NCBI GenBank assembly: GCA_902492655.1
Contig: CABUMF010000003.1
Span: forward strand, 23,564 to 87,563
Source of the DNA: an uncultured Eubacteriales bacterium
GTDB taxonomy: Bacteria; Bacillota; Clostridia; HGM11514
Reading direction: 5' to 3'
DNA: 64,000 bases
Part shown: positions 52,186-59,602 of the stretch, one piece after another
Layout of the letters: the number at the start of each line of letters is the position of its first letter
Position numbering within the stretch: the stretch's first letter is position 1
The notes under the pieces: generated by a model
Told to the model about the DNA's origin: nothing
Seen by the model: the letters and a program-made list of their open reading frames with translations, nothing else
Databases searched by the model: none
Translations under genes and position numbers: made by a program

Positions 52186-52221
52186 AGAGCCTCCGAAAAG
52201 TATTGCTTTTCGGAGGCTCTT
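52186..52221. terminator. Terminator hairpin, probably bidirectional
   Basis: A 15-base-pair perfect stem AGAGCCTCCGAAAAG (52186-52200) / CTTTTCGGAGGCTCT (52206-52220), five-base loop, then TTAGCG on the plus strand and CAATCGTTTTTT on the minus strand. It serves the AraC gene and the minus-strand small gene behind typA. Confidence 0.85.
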
Positions 52222-52258
52222 TAGCGTTAAGCTGATTTTTTAAGTTATTGGAATATGT

Positions 52259-52372
52259 TTATTTCTGCTTGTTCTGTTCGCTTTTCTGATTTTGCTGATT
52301 GTTCTGCTGATTGTTCTGATTACTCTGGTTGTTTTGGTTATTCTGATTGTTCTGGTTTTTCTGATTCTTCAC
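52259..52372 (-). CDS. 37-residue Asn/Gln-rich small protein
   Basis: A short gene on the minus strand. GTG at 52372 is preceded by AAAGGAG with an eight-base gap, an excellent ribosome binding site. The product begins MKNQKNQNNQ and ends SEQNKQK; 29 of the 37 residues are Asn or Gln, with only Lys, Ser and Glu otherwise. It uses AAC and AAT for Asn and CAG and CAA for Gln in varied order, unlike a pure DNA repeat. It begins 56 bases after the typA stop. Asn/Gln-rich small proteins occur in sporulating clostridia, but no function is assigned here. A hydrophobic frame on the other strand is only its complement. Confidence 0.65.
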   Translation of the reverse strand: MKNQKNQNNQNNQNNQSNQNNQQNNQQNQKSEQNKQK

Positions 52373-52428
52373 GAATACCACTCCTTTCAAAGAGTAGCAT
52401 TTCCTTTTTCTGAAAAATTATTCAAAAA

Positions 52429-54249
52429 TTATTTTGAATTTCTGCTTTTTGCCCTAAGGCCTGCGTCAAGAATCTTTTTCCTCATTCTTAGGTTGTTTGG
52501 CGTAACCTCCAGAAGCTCGTCATCCGCTATGAACTCAAGGCACTGTTCCAGGCTCAGCTGACGGGGCGGAGTAAGCTTTAAAGCATCGTCCGAGCCTGCG
52601 GCACGGGTGTTTGTAACATGCTTTTTCTTGCAAACATTAACCGCCATATCTTCAACTCGGCTGTTTTCTCCGACAATCATGCCCTCATAAACCTTTGTGC
52701 CGGGGGTAATAAAGAGGGTTCCGCGTTCCTGAGCGTTAAACAGCCCGTAGGTGACCGCTTCGCCGTCCTCAAATGCGATAAGCGAACCCCTTTGTCTTCC
52801 TGAGATTTCGCCCTTCATGGGTTCGTAGCACTCAAAAAGGCTGTTCATTACGGCATTGCCTTTTGTGTCGGTTAAGAGCTGGCTTCTGAAGCCTATAAGC
52901 CCTCTTGAAGGGATAAGAAATTCCAACCTTGTAAAGCCCTGCGCCGTAGGAGTCATATTTGTGAGCTCGCCCTTTCTCAGTGCAATCCCCTCCATAACGG
53001 TGCCGGTATATTCATCCGGAACATCAATAACAAGCCTTTCGATAGGCTCGCACAGCTTTCCGTCAATTTCACGGGTGATAACAAGAGGCTTTGAAACCTG
53101 GAACTCATACCCTTGTCTTCTCATATTTTCGATAAGTACCGAAAGATGAAGCTCGCCTCTGCCGGAAACTGTGAATTTATCGGGAGAATCGGTTTCTTCA
53201 ACCTTAAGACTTATGTTTGATTCAAGCTCTTTAAATAGCCTGTCCCTGAGATGACGGGAGGTGACATATGTTCCGTCCTGTCCTGCAAAGGGACTGTCAT
53301 TTACTGAGAATGTCATGGAAAGCACCGGCTTATCTATTTCAACGAAGGGAAGCGCATCCAGGTGGTTTGAATCGCATATTGTTTCGCCGATGTTTATTTC
53401 CGGAATTCCCGAAATTGCAATGAGCTCGCCTGCGCCCTCCTCAACGGAAGGTATTCTTTTAAGACCCTCATACACATAAAGCGAGGACGCTTTTGTCTGC
53501 GTGCTTGAGCCGTCTTCGTGAATAACCGAAAGGGGCATCCCTGCTTTTATTGTTCCTCGTTCAATCTTTCCTATTGCAATTCTGCCGGTATATTCATCAA
53601 AATCTATGTTTGAAACAAGCATCTGGAACGGGCCGCTTCTGTCACCCTTAGGGCTTGAAATGTGATTTACAATAAGCTCAAAAAGAGGCTGCAGGTCTTT
53701 TGCATTCGGGTCCTCCGGGGAAAGAGACGCCCATCCGTCACGCCCCGATGTGAATATAACGGGGGAATCAAACTGCTCCTCGCTCGCTCCTAAATCCATA
53801 AGAAGCTCCAGCACCTCGTCAACAACCTCATAAGGTCTTGCGTTCGGTCTGTCAACCTTGTTTACCACAATTATCGGCTTAAGGTTAAGCGCAAGAGCCT
53901 TTTTAAGAACAAATCTTGTTTGCGGCATACAGCCCTCAAACGCATCCACAAGCAGAAGCACTCCGTCAACAAGCTCAAGGCTTCTTTCGACCTCTCCGCC
54001 GAAATCAGCGTGACCGGGTGTGTCAACCACATTGATTTTTATATCTTTATAGTAAAGAGAAGTATTCTTTGCAAGTATGGTGATTCCTCTTTCTCTTTCA
54101 AGGTCATTTGAGTCCATGACTCTTTCCGCAACCTGTTCATTTTCACGGAATGTTCCGCTTTGCTTAAGCATCGCATCAACCAAGGTTGTTTTTCCGTGGT
54201 CAACATGCGCGATGATTGCTATATTCCTTATTTTATCTTGAGAAACCAT
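52429..54249 (-). CDS. typA: Translational GTPase TypA/BipA
   Basis: A 606-residue ribosome-associated GTPase, related to EF-G, that assists 50S assembly and growth at low temperature or stress. G1 is AHVDHGKTT (about 14-22), the switch region RGITILAKN (about 53-61), G3 DTPGHADFGGEVERSL (about 77-92) and G4 NKVDRP (about 132-137). Domain V has TPTAQGFTRLEF, and the C-terminal BipA domain follows. Transcribed on the minus strand with the small Asn/Gln-rich gene behind it. Confidence 0.96.
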   Translation of the reverse strand: MVSQDKIRNIAIIAHVDHGKTTLVDAMLKQSGTFRENEQVAERVMDSNDLERERGITILAKNTSLYYKDIKINVVDTPGHADFGGEVERSLELVDGVLLLVDAFEGCMPQTRFVLKKALALNLKPIIVVNKVDRPNARPYEVVDEVLELLMDLGASEEQFDSPVIFTSGRDGWASLSPEDPNAKDLQPLFELIVNHISSPKGDRSGPFQMLVSNIDFDEYTGRIAIGKIERGTIKAGMPLSVIHEDGSSTQTKASSLYVYEGLKRIPSVEEGAGELIAISGIPEINIGETICDSNHLDALPFVEIDKPVLSMTFSVNDSPFAGQDGTYVTSRHLRDRLFKELESNISLKVEETDSPDKFTVSGRGELHLSVLIENMRRQGYEFQVSKPLVITREIDGKLCEPIERLVIDVPDEYTGTVMEGIALRKGELTNMTPTAQGFTRLEFLIPSRGLIGFRSQLLTDTKGNAVMNSLFECYEPMKGEISGRQRGSLIAFEDGEAVTYGLFNAQERGTLFITPGTKVYEGMIVGENSRVEDMAVNVCKKKHVTNTRAAGSDDALKLTPPRQLSLEQCLEFIADDELLEVTPNNLRMRKKILDAGLRAKSRNSK

Positions 54250-54286
54250 TAATTATCTCTTCCTTTCCAAAATAGCTTAATTACTT

Positions 54287-54315
54287 ATTTTATCACAAAT
54301 TTATTCAAATTACAA
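54287..54315 (-). promoter_or_regulatory. Promoter of typA
   Basis: Minus strand TTGTAA (plus 54310-54315) and TAAAAT (plus 54287-54292) with a 17-base spacer, about 38 bases before the start. Confidence 0.55.
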
Positions 54316-54436
54316 CATAGTTTTTCTTTCTTTTGAAATTTTGTCAAAAATAACAGAGTAATAGGGTACGGAGCTTTTGTTTTTAGATATATAATACCTC
54401 TTTTTAAGCCTGAGCGTAAGGCGTATTCAATATAAA

Positions 54437-54471
54437 ACGAATCGGCTTCGTTATCAAAGAAGCCGATTCGT
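54437..54471 (-). terminator. Terminator behind the SLH gene
   Basis: A 13-base-pair perfect stem ACGAATCGGCTTC (54437-54449) / GAAGCCGATTCGT (54459-54471), loop GTTATCAAA, with a short T stretch downstream on the minus strand. Confidence 0.85.
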
Positions 54472-54500
54472 AAAATATACTTTATATTACCTATGTGGCT

Positions 54501-56318
54501 TTATGCAACAGGCACTGTTATTACCACCGCACTTGCGGTATATGTACCGTCAAGCTGAGGCGTTCCCGTAACGATTACATAAGAGCCTTCCTTCATCTTT
54601 CCGAGTGAGGAGTATGTGGTATCCGAGCTGTCTATATACTTTGTTCCGCCATTTTTCTTAACAAATACCTTTATTGTTTCGGTTTCGCCTGTTGTTGCGT
54701 TTTGGCAGGAAAGGTTGAAATAGTTAAAATCAACATTTACCAGTTCAACGGTTCCCATAATCGTCTGAGAAGCAACCGTTGTAATCGAATCAATGGATTT
54801 TATGGTGTTGCTTTCAAGGTATGCCGTAACATACGAGCCGATTCTGAGGTCATAAATAGTTCCGCTTACCTTATCGAGCGTAATTTCAACATCGTTCGCA
54901 ACAGCGTACTGATTGGATTCGCCGTCCGCTCTTAAAACAATATACGGACTTGCGCTGATGTGAATTTCTTCAATCGTACCTGTTATTTCGCCGTTTGAGC
55001 TTGTAACCTTTATTTGCTTTACAATATCGTTTTCCAGTGTGATCGCAAGACCGTCACCCAAAAGAATGTCGCGAAGCTCGGAAGTTCTGCTGCCGTTTCT
55101 TGCAACGGAAACATTGGGGCTGACCGTCTTTGTCATCGTTTCTCCGGATTTGGTTGTAAATGTTATCGTGGTATAAGGCTCATAAGAAAGAGAAACAAAT
55201 TCAGCTCCGCTTATAACCTCGCTTCTGTTTGCGATAACAACGGTTTTTCCGAGACCGTCCTCCATATCTATTGAAACGGTATCTCCCTTGGTTATGGAAT
55301 TAATGGACGCATTTTTGCCGAGATATGTAATAACCGCACCGGAATTAAGTGTTATTGTTTCGTTTTCCTTTTTTCCGAAGGGCAGAAGAGTAATCTTATT
55401 TTTGTCGCCCGATGCAATCGTAACCACCGTACCGGTTATTGTTTCCTCAAATTTCGGAGAAACCGCATCAACATATTTAACACTGTCGCCGAATTTTGTA
55501 ACTATCGTGTAGCCGTTAAGCGGTAAATCTGCCATTTTTGTTTCTTCTCCGTCCGCCATAACACGGGCATTTGCCGCCGGAGTATTGAAAACAGCTCTGT
55601 CGTCACCCAGCATAAGAGTGAGAGATGAGCTTTCGTATGACACAAAGTTTCCGCAGATAAAGGAAATATCCAGATCCTTTATTATACGATAAAGCATAGC
55701 TGCCATTTGCGCTCTTGAAACGAGTGTTTCGGGCTCAAAGGTGGTTTCCGTCATGCCGACCATGTAACCCTTATCGTTTACGTATTTAACATATTTTCTT
55801 GCAGTCGAAGGAATTTTCGGCGTATCGGTGTATTTAAGAGTAGCCGCACCGCTTGCCTTAACTTCCGCCTCGGCACCGGCAACCTTGGTAAGAAGAATTG
55901 CCGCTTCGTATCTTGTAAGCACTTCGTTTGCGTTTACGAGGTAATCGTCAAGCTCGTCCTCGGAGATTATACCGTAGTACATGAGAAACGCAACCTCGGA
56001 TGAATTGCTTGTGCCGTAGCGCGCAAGAACATCTTCGTATTTTTCCTCCGCAACCTTGATGACAGGTGCCATGTCGTCATTGTTATATCCGATAATTCTT
56101 GACATGAGAAGGAGCGATTGCAGCTTGGTAACTCCGTCCGCAGGGCCGAAATTACCGTCTGTGTAGCCGGCTATTATTCCTTCTGATGTCATTTCGTTGA
56201 TTTCATCTCTTGCCCAATCCCATTTTTCGTCCTGAAGATCGGGAAAGCTTGCAAATGCAGTAACGGAAACTGCCGCAACAATAGTAAATGTAAGTATCAG
56301 CGCAATTAATTTTTTCAT
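54501..56318 (-). CDS. S-layer-homology (SLH) surface protein with DUF5666-like repeats
   Basis: A 605-residue exported protein. Signal peptide (MKKLIALILTFTIVAAVSVTAFA), then three SLH-like units that bind pyruvylated secondary wall polymer: DEINEMTSEGIIAGYTDGNF (about 38-57), a diverged middle one, and YVKYVNDKGYMVGMTETTF (about 185-203). Residues about 235-605 form five tandem beta modules of about 70 residues, three opening ITGTVV, ITGTIE and IMGTVE and closing near GD/GSYV. Each resembles DUF5666-type repeats. It would sit on the cell surface. ATG 56318 (minus) follows GGAGGATC. Confidence 0.83.
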   Translation of the reverse strand: MKKLIALILTFTIVAAVSVTAFASFPDLQDEKWDWARDEINEMTSEGIIAGYTDGNFGPADGVTKLQSLLLMSRIIGYNNDDMAPVIKVAEEKYEDVLARYGTSNSSEVAFLMYYGIISEDELDDYLVNANEVLTRYEAAILLTKVAGAEAEVKASGAATLKYTDTPKIPSTARKYVKYVNDKGYMVGMTETTFEPETLVSRAQMAAMLYRIIKDLDISFICGNFVSYESSSLTLMLGDDRAVFNTPAANARVMADGEETKMADLPLNGYTIVTKFGDSVKYVDAVSPKFEETITGTVVTIASGDKNKITLLPFGKKENETITLNSGAVITYLGKNASINSITKGDTVSIDMEDGLGKTVVIANRSEVISGAEFVSLSYEPYTTITFTTKSGETMTKTVSPNVSVARNGSRTSELRDILLGDGLAITLENDIVKQIKVTSSNGEITGTIEEIHISASPYIVLRADGESNQYAVANDVEITLDKVSGTIYDLRIGSYVTAYLESNTIKSIDSITTVASQTIMGTVELVNVDFNYFNLSCQNATTGETETIKVFVKKNGGTKYIDSSDTTYSSLGKMKEGSYVIVTGTPQLDGTYTASAVVITVPVA

Positions 56319-56520
56319 TAAATGATCCTCCTTTGAGAAATTACAACTCAATTATATCATATATTTTACGGAATTTCATTACAGTAACATAATTTTAACA
56401 GAATATTAACCGTATTAAAATTATTTCGTCTAATTTATAAACCGAAATCGCATTATTTTTAAGATTGTTACAGTTATTTGGAAAAAAATAACGAATTTTA
56501 TTAAAAATTCCAAAAAATTC

Positions 56521-56549
56521 TTGACATTTAATGTAAAATATGATATTAT
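56521..56549 (+). promoter_or_regulatory. Promoter of the ribbon-helix-helix gene
   Basis: TTGACA (56521-56526) and TATTAT (56544-56549), 17-base spacer, followed by a GGAGGAGTG ribosome binding site. Confidence 0.75.
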
Positions 56550-56577
56550 TTATAAAAAATATGCAGGAGGAGTGAAT

Positions 56578-56751
56578 ATGGCTTTTGACTTAGTCGATTA
56601 CAAGGCCGAATACACAAAAACACATTATGACATTATTAAGGCTGAATTACCGAAAGGGTATAAAGATAAGCTCAAAAAGCTTGCCTCAGAAAACGGTATG
56701 AGTATGGCGGCGTATATAAGATGCCTTATTGACGAAAAATACATTGATTAG
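56578..56751 (+). CDS. Small ribbon-helix-helix (Arc/MetJ-like) protein
   Basis: A 57-residue protein. A strand with alternating residues (HYDIIKAELPKGYKDKL, about 19-35) is followed by two helices, LKKLASENG and MSMAAYIRCLIDEKYI, the ribbon-helix-helix DNA-binding pattern used by CopG/Arc-type regulators and antitoxins. GGAGGAG precedes ATG 56578. No toxin gene follows: a terminator and a separate glycosidase gene come next. It is therefore better regarded as a free-standing regulator, target unknown. Confidence 0.78.
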   Translation: MAFDLVDYKAEYTKTHYDIIKAELPKGYKDKLKKLASENGMSMAAYIRCLIDEKYID

Positions 56752-56782
56752 CCTCGGCTCTTTTCAGCCGGGGCTTTTTTGC
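56750..56782 (+). terminator. Terminator after the ribbon-helix-helix gene
   Basis: Stem AGCCTCGGCT (56750-56759) / AGCCGGGGCT (56766-56775), one mismatch, then TTTTTT. Confidence 0.85.
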
Positions 56783-56824
56783 AAATAAATATCCGAAAAC
56801 TAATAAAAAATACCTTTTTTATTA

Positions 56825-56853
56825 TTGACATGGGAATTTAAGTAATATATAAT
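56825..56853 (+). promoter_or_regulatory. Consensus promoter of the TIM-barrel glycosidase gene
   Basis: TTGACA (56825-56830) and TATAAT (56848-56853) with 17-base spacer: a perfect consensus, 33 bases before the start codon. Confidence 0.8.
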
Positions 56854-56885
56854 AATTACAATAAAAATGGTTGGAGGATATTCCG

Positions 56886-58802
56886 ATGAAAAAGTGTTTT
56901 GATAAATGGACGCCGCTTAATACTGTGGTTTCCGACGGCTGTGCAGAATTTGAGGTTTGGGGAAGAAAGTATAAATTTGAAAACTCCTTTTTGCCCACTT
57001 CAATAACCTCTTTGGGAACGGAGCTTTTGGAGTCTCCCGTTAAAATGACTGCTCTTTTCGGAAGAAAGCCCGGGGAGTGGCATGATTTTCACTATCTTCT
57101 CATTGAAAAAAATGACGAAAGAGCGGTTGTTGTCATTTCCGCAGAATGTGAAAATATTCTTGTGAATGCGACCGTTACCGCAGAATTTGACGGCTTTATA
57201 AAAATGGATCTCAGAATTTGCTCGGAATGGCAGTTCGCCAAGGACGGAAGAAGCAAGGCGGAAATGGACGGGCTTTACATGGATATTCCGCTGAATCCCG
57301 ATGTTGCAAAGCTTTTCCATTATTGGCCGAATGACCGTCAGAGCATTATCCCCGCTCCCGATGTAATGAACAGCGGAGAAATGGCTGATATTGAGCTTCC
57401 CTTCAAGCCCTACATATGGTCGGGAAACGAACAGGTGGGACTCGGATTTTTTGCAGGCGAGTCTGACAAAAACTTCAGGTGCGGAGATGACTGCATAAAA
57501 ATAACCGGAAATAACATGAGAATTAATTTCCTCAACGCAATGCATCAGAACTGGTGGAACAGAAAGGATTTGTGGGTTGATACATTGAAGCCGATTACAT
57601 ACACATTCGGTTTCCACGCAACACCTGTTAAGCAATTTGAGTATGACGAGGAAAATTATAAGAGATTTCATCTTTACTATGTCAGAACTCACAATATATA
57701 TGATACCGATGTTGCCGAGCGTGCAAAAGCTGCGGGCGTAAAGTGGCTTATTCTTCATGAGGATTGGACGGTAATACAAAATTACGGACTTGCAGAGGAC
57801 GAAGAAAAATTCAAGGCATTTGTGAAGAAGTGTCATAACTTAGGCATGAAGGTAATGCTTTATTTCGGGTACGAATATTCTACAATGACGCCCGATTTCA
57901 ACGAAAAATGCGAAGATTATCTCATAAAGAATCTGAACGGTAATTTTACGGGAGGCTGGCAGAGAAAGCCTTCTCAGAGAGCGTATATGGCTTGCTACCG
58001 CGGCGGTTATTCCCCGGTTTTTCTTGAGAGAGTCAAGTATGTTATGGATGTTTACGGAGCGGACGGTATTTATACCGACGGAACCTATGTTCCGTGGGAA
58101 TGCGCAAATGAGGGGCATGGCTGCGGCTACCGTGATGAGCAGGGCGTGCTTCATCCTTCATATCCCGTGCTTCCTGTGAGAGAGCATGTTAAAAAGCTCT
58201 ACGAAATTGTTCACGAAAGAGGCGGAGTGGTTGATACTCACCAAAGCTCTTGCAGCATAATGCCTACGCTTTCGTTCTGCGATTCGTATTATGACGGCGA
58301 AAACATTCAGGGTCAGCTTACAAACGATAATCTTGAATTTCTTAACCTTGCGGCATTTCGTGCCGAATACATGGGAATAAACTACGGAATCCCGGCAAAC
58401 TTTATTCCCCTGACAGAGCCCCACCGTACTATCGAAACGTTGGAAAGCTTAACGCTTCTTCACAATGTACATACAAGAGCAAATAAGTTTGAAACGCTTG
58501 AATATTCATCGTATGTTTGGAAGATTTTCGATAAGCTGGGGCTGGAAAAAGCCACATGGCATCCGTATTGGGACAATCCCAATTCCGATATTGTCGAGGA
58601 CGGTGCGTACACATCGTCATATGATACAGAGAACGGAACCGTTATTTATGCGGTTGACTTTAAGGGAGGAAGAACAATCAGTCTTAAGGCTCATAAGGCT
58701 TCCACTCTTACCGACATGGACGGAAAGGTTTACGAAAAAACGGACGGAGTATTTAAGATTGACCTCGGAAAGAACAAGCCTAACTATTTTACGGTAAAAT
58801 AA
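56886..58802 (+). CDS. Putative glycoside hydrolase with TIM-barrel domain
   Basis: A 638-residue protein without a signal peptide, so probably cytosolic. The first 250 residues are beta-rich and contain many aromatic residues (WNRKDLWVDTLKP). A (beta/alpha)8-type domain follows, from KAAGVKWLILHEDWTVIQNYG (about 280-300) through GMKVMLYFGYEYSTM, MDVYGADGIYTDGTYVPWEC (about 386-405, acidic candidates) and VDTHQSSC to SYYDGENIQ (about 467-475). A C-terminal beta module closes it. The layout suggests DUF6067-like enzymes of polysaccharide loci. Substrate unknown. A strong promoter and GGAGGAT precede ATG 56886. Confidence 0.6.
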   Translation: MKKCFDKWTPLNTVVSDGCAEFEVWGRKYKFENSFLPTSITSLGTELLESPVKMTALFGRKPGEWHDFHYLLIEKNDERAVVVISAECENILVNATVTAEFDGFIKMDLRICSEWQFAKDGRSKAEMDGLYMDIPLNPDVAKLFHYWPNDRQSIIPAPDVMNSGEMADIELPFKPYIWSGNEQVGLGFFAGESDKNFRCGDDCIKITGNNMRINFLNAMHQNWWNRKDLWVDTLKPITYTFGFHATPVKQFEYDEENYKRFHLYYVRTHNIYDTDVAERAKAAGVKWLILHEDWTVIQNYGLAEDEEKFKAFVKKCHNLGMKVMLYFGYEYSTMTPDFNEKCEDYLIKNLNGNFTGGWQRKPSQRAYMACYRGGYSPVFLERVKYVMDVYGADGIYTDGTYVPWECANEGHGCGYRDEQGVLHPSYPVLPVREHVKKLYEIVHERGGVVDTHQSSCSIMPTLSFCDSYYDGENIQGQLTNDNLEFLNLAAFRAEYMGINYGIPANFIPLTEPHRTIETLESLTLLHNVHTRANKFETLEYSSYVWKIFDKLGLEKATWHPYWDNPNSDIVEDGAYTSSYDTENGTVIYAVDFKGGRTISLKAHKASTLTDMDGKVYEKTDGVFKIDLGKNKPNYFTVK

Positions 58803-58831
58803 GCCGTAACGATAATATTTAACGAATAAAG

Positions 58832-58873
58832 GGCTGCGGCAAAACGATTTAAAAAAATCGTTTTGCCGCAGCC
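58832..58873. terminator. Long perfect inverted repeat between convergent genes
   Basis: A 19-base-pair perfect stem from GGCTGCGGCAAAACGATTT (58832-58850) to its complement (58855-58873), four-base loop. It is not followed by a T run on either strand, though its position between two converging genes fits a bidirectional terminator. Confidence 0.6.
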
Positions 58874-58882
58874 TCGTTGCTT

Positions 58883-59107
58883 TTACTTGAAAATTTCATC
58901 ATAGTCAACGCCTAAAATTTCTTTAATGAGCTTTATTTCGTCCGGATAAATATGTCTTTGTCCTACTTCTATTTTAGCAACGGCACTTCTTGTAATATCA
59001 CAGCCGCCAAGCTGCATTTTTGCGGAGAGCTGCTCTTGCGTGTACCCTTTGATTATTCGCAGACTTCGTATGTTCTCTCCCATTTTCTTTTCATATTCGA
59101 TATTCAT
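58883..59107 (-). CDS. Small XRE-family helix-turn-helix regulator
   Basis: A 74-residue protein that is almost only a Cro/CI-type DNA-binding domain: MGENIRSLRIIKGYTQEQLSAKM (about 9-31), then DITRSAVAKIEVGQRHIYPDEI (about 37-58), where the second segment holds the recognition helix. ATG 59107 (minus) follows AAAGGTGAT, and the longer frame upstream is unconvincing. It is divergent from the Cys-rich gene at 59205 with 97 bases between the starts, and the gap contains two matching palindromic sites, the likely operators. Confidence 0.85.
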   Translation of the reverse strand: MNIEYEKKMGENIRSLRIIKGYTQEQLSAKMQLGGCDITRSAVAKIEVGQRHIYPDEIKLIKEILGVDYDEIFK

Positions 59108-59115
59108 TATTATCA

Positions 59116-59194
59116 CCTTTGCACCTATATAAGTGTATTTTTCTTGATTATATAATAAATATGTACTATAATTGTTCTTATATAAGTGCAAAGG
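59116..59194. promoter_or_regulatory. Divergent operator-promoter region (two palindromic sites)
   Basis: Inverted 18-base arms CCTTTGCACCTATATAAG (59116-59133) and CTTATATAAGTGCAAAGG (59177-59194) match with one difference. Each contains a near-palindrome of the form CACYTATATAAGTG (59122-59135 exact on one half, 59175-59188). Between them TTGATT (59144-59149) and TATAAT (59167-59172), 17-base spacer, form the promoter of the Cys-rich gene, whose expected start lies inside the second site. The mirrored ends also carry the two ribosome binding sites. Confidence 0.7.
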
Positions 59195-59204
59195 AGACGC
59201 GTAT

Positions 59205-59477
59205 ATGGATTTTGTTACGGTTTATAGGAATATAAAAAGTTACATTGAAAGGCTGACATCAAAAAAAGGTATTACAGATGTCAGCGGCGTGGCTTTAACT
59301 CCGGGAAATTGCGGAAGGGATTGTCTCGGCAACGGGGAACACTATGACAGAAAAAAACGATTGATCGAGTGTTGCTGCAATGAATGCGATTTTTCATTGT
59401 GCTGTTTGGAATCGCATGATAATAAGGAGTGTTTATCCTGCAAAATAAGAGAATGTCCACGTGCCAAAAAGAAATAA
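59205..59477 (+). CDS. Cysteine-rich 90-residue protein of unknown function
   Basis: A small soluble protein with 11 Cys in 90 residues, all after residue 35: GNCGRDCLGNGEH (about 34-46), IECCCNECDFSLCC (about 54-67) and KECLSCKIRECP (about 73-84). Two or more metal ions or an Fe-S cluster could be bound. The N-terminal 30 residues form a probable helix (DFVTVYRNIKSYIERL). No family was assigned with confidence; the CKIREC ending is a faint echo of DUF3795-like proteins. It is divergent from an XRE regulator with shared operator sites. ATG 59205 follows AAAGGAGA. Confidence 0.7.
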   Translation: MDFVTVYRNIKSYIERLTSKKGITDVSGVALTPGNCGRDCLGNGEHYDRKKRLIECCCNECDFSLCCLESHDNKECLSCKIRECPRAKKK

Positions 59478-59534
59478 TCGGCAGACATACACGCTTTAGT
59501 TTTCAATGTTTTTGCGTAAAATTTTAAAAATTGC

Positions 59535-59563
59535 TTGATATATAAGTATTTTTATGCTAAAAT
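59535..59563 (+). promoter_or_regulatory. Promoter of the rhamnosidase-rhaB unit
   Basis: TTGATA (59535-59540) and TAAAAT (59558-59563) with a 17-base spacer, 40 bases before the start codon. No sugar-regulator site was recognised. Confidence 0.6.
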
Positions 59564-59602
59564 TAAAGAATAGAGTATTTTTTGTACCAAGAGGTGGCAG
59601 AA

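Noticed and set aside
52292..52561. 89-codon plus-strand frame, highly hydrophobic start
   Set aside because: The Leu/Val/Ile run is the complement of the CAG and AAC codons of the Asn/Gln-rich gene. It has no ribosome binding site and overlaps typA antisense.
56578..56751. Toxin-antitoxin pair at the ribbon-helix-helix gene
   Set aside because: No toxin-sized gene follows. A terminator and an independent glycosidase gene come next.
57000..57836. 278-codon minus-strand open frame
   Set aside because: It is antisense to the TIM-barrel glycosidase gene, with no recognisable product.
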